The position numbers and the translations under genes were made by a program. From assembly GCA_002402125.1 (NCBI GenBank), contig NVVG01000093.1, forward strand, positions 10,595 through 16,503: DNA of 5,909 nt, written 5' to 3'. The notes under the pieces were generated by a model. It was not told the origin of the DNA, searched no databases, and saw only the letters and a program-made list of their open reading frames with translations. The stretch comes from Moraxellaceae bacterium (GTDB taxonomy: Bacteria; Pseudomonadota; Gammaproteobacteria; Pseudomonadales; Ketobacteraceae). The first letter of the stretch is position 1; each line of letters begins with the position of its first letter. Positions 5,700 to 5,909 of the stretch are shown here, in pieces.

Positions 5700-5909
5700 T
5701 TCTGCTTTTCTACGGTAGAGTTAGGCGATAAGTACTTTCTTTCCATAGTTTCCTTTATAGTTTTAGAATAATTATCTAAGTGATTTTATTTATCACTTTT
5801 TTAACTCGCTATAAAAAAATTGAGCGACCCCAAATATGGGTCTGTAAATGGAAATGTAGGGATGGTGTATTTATTTCTATATACGGAACAAAAATTTCTC
5901 AAAAATTCT
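5700..5909. other. AT-rich intergenic end of window, no convincing gene
   Basis: No reading frame here has length or wording that I can support. A 16-codon minus-strand frame (5746-5696, MERKYLSPNSTVEKQN) has an AAAGGAAACT stretch before its ATG but is too short to call. A plus-strand ATG at 5862 is open for 16 codons to the edge and could begin a gene, without further support. The stretch contains three short inverted repeats: 5778-5798, 5806-5827 and 5826-5842. Confidence 0.6.
5778..5802 (+). terminator. Possible weak intrinsic terminator hairpin
   Basis: AAGTGAT (5778-5784) and ATCACTT (5792-5798) form a perfect 7-bp stem with a 7-base loop, followed on the plus strand by four more T residues (six in a row). 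The stem is AT-rich, and the nearest plus-strand gene, yebC, ends more than 900 bases earlier. A terminator role would therefore need an unseen transcript; it may simply be a chance hairpin or an operator. Confidence 0.25.

Noticed and set aside
5696..5746. Minus-strand 16-codon peptide MERKYLSPNSTVEKQN
   Set aside because: It is too short and has no recognisable features; the purine run before its ATG is not informative in a phylum that rarely uses Shine-Dalgarno sites.

Overview
The window looks like two unrelated genomes joined inside one open reading frame. From about 1690 to the right end the DNA is AT-rich (sampled lines are roughly 27-35% GC). Its proteins have the wording of Bacteroidetes, probably Flavobacteriia-like: a YebC beginning MGRAFEFRKARKMKRW, a RibBA with [11 protein letters not shown], an outer-membrane barrel with a signal peptide ending SYGQ, and a promoter of the TTG-N17-TAnnTTTG type. 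From 1 to about 1690 sampled lines are 42-50% GC. The genes there are yejA and yejB of a proteobacterial (probably gammaproteobacterial) Yej oligopeptide ABC importer. These attributions rest on family knowledge, not on a database search.

Layout: 1-491 (-) is the start of yejB, running off the left edge. 502-2298 (-) is one 598-codon ORF. Its first ~202 residues are a Bacteroidetes PolB-type 3'-5' exonuclease and the rest is the C-terminal two thirds of YejA. The switch falls at residues 197-202 (YWKDKD, positions 1693-1710), a short stretch that both families plausibly share, so the join is most simply an assembly chimera. 2373-2789 (-) is ruvX/yqgF. Divergent from it, 2842-4053 (+) is ribBA, followed after a palindromic REP-like element by yebC at 4113-4835 (+). 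Convergent with yebC, 4842-5618 (-) encodes a secreted beta-barrel protein of unknown role. 5700-5909 holds small inverted repeats but no convincing gene.

How the genes fit together: on the Bacteroidetes side, ruvX and the exonuclease form a leftward pair of RNase H-fold nuclease genes. ribBA supplies the two entry reactions of riboflavin synthesis, and yebC, a translation-associated or regulatory protein, probably shares its transcript. The yej genes on the left belong to peptide uptake and have no evident link to the others. I do not see a new defence or mobile system. The observations most worth checking are the chimeric join and an exact 11-bp inverted repeat lying over the ribBA promoter and start codon.
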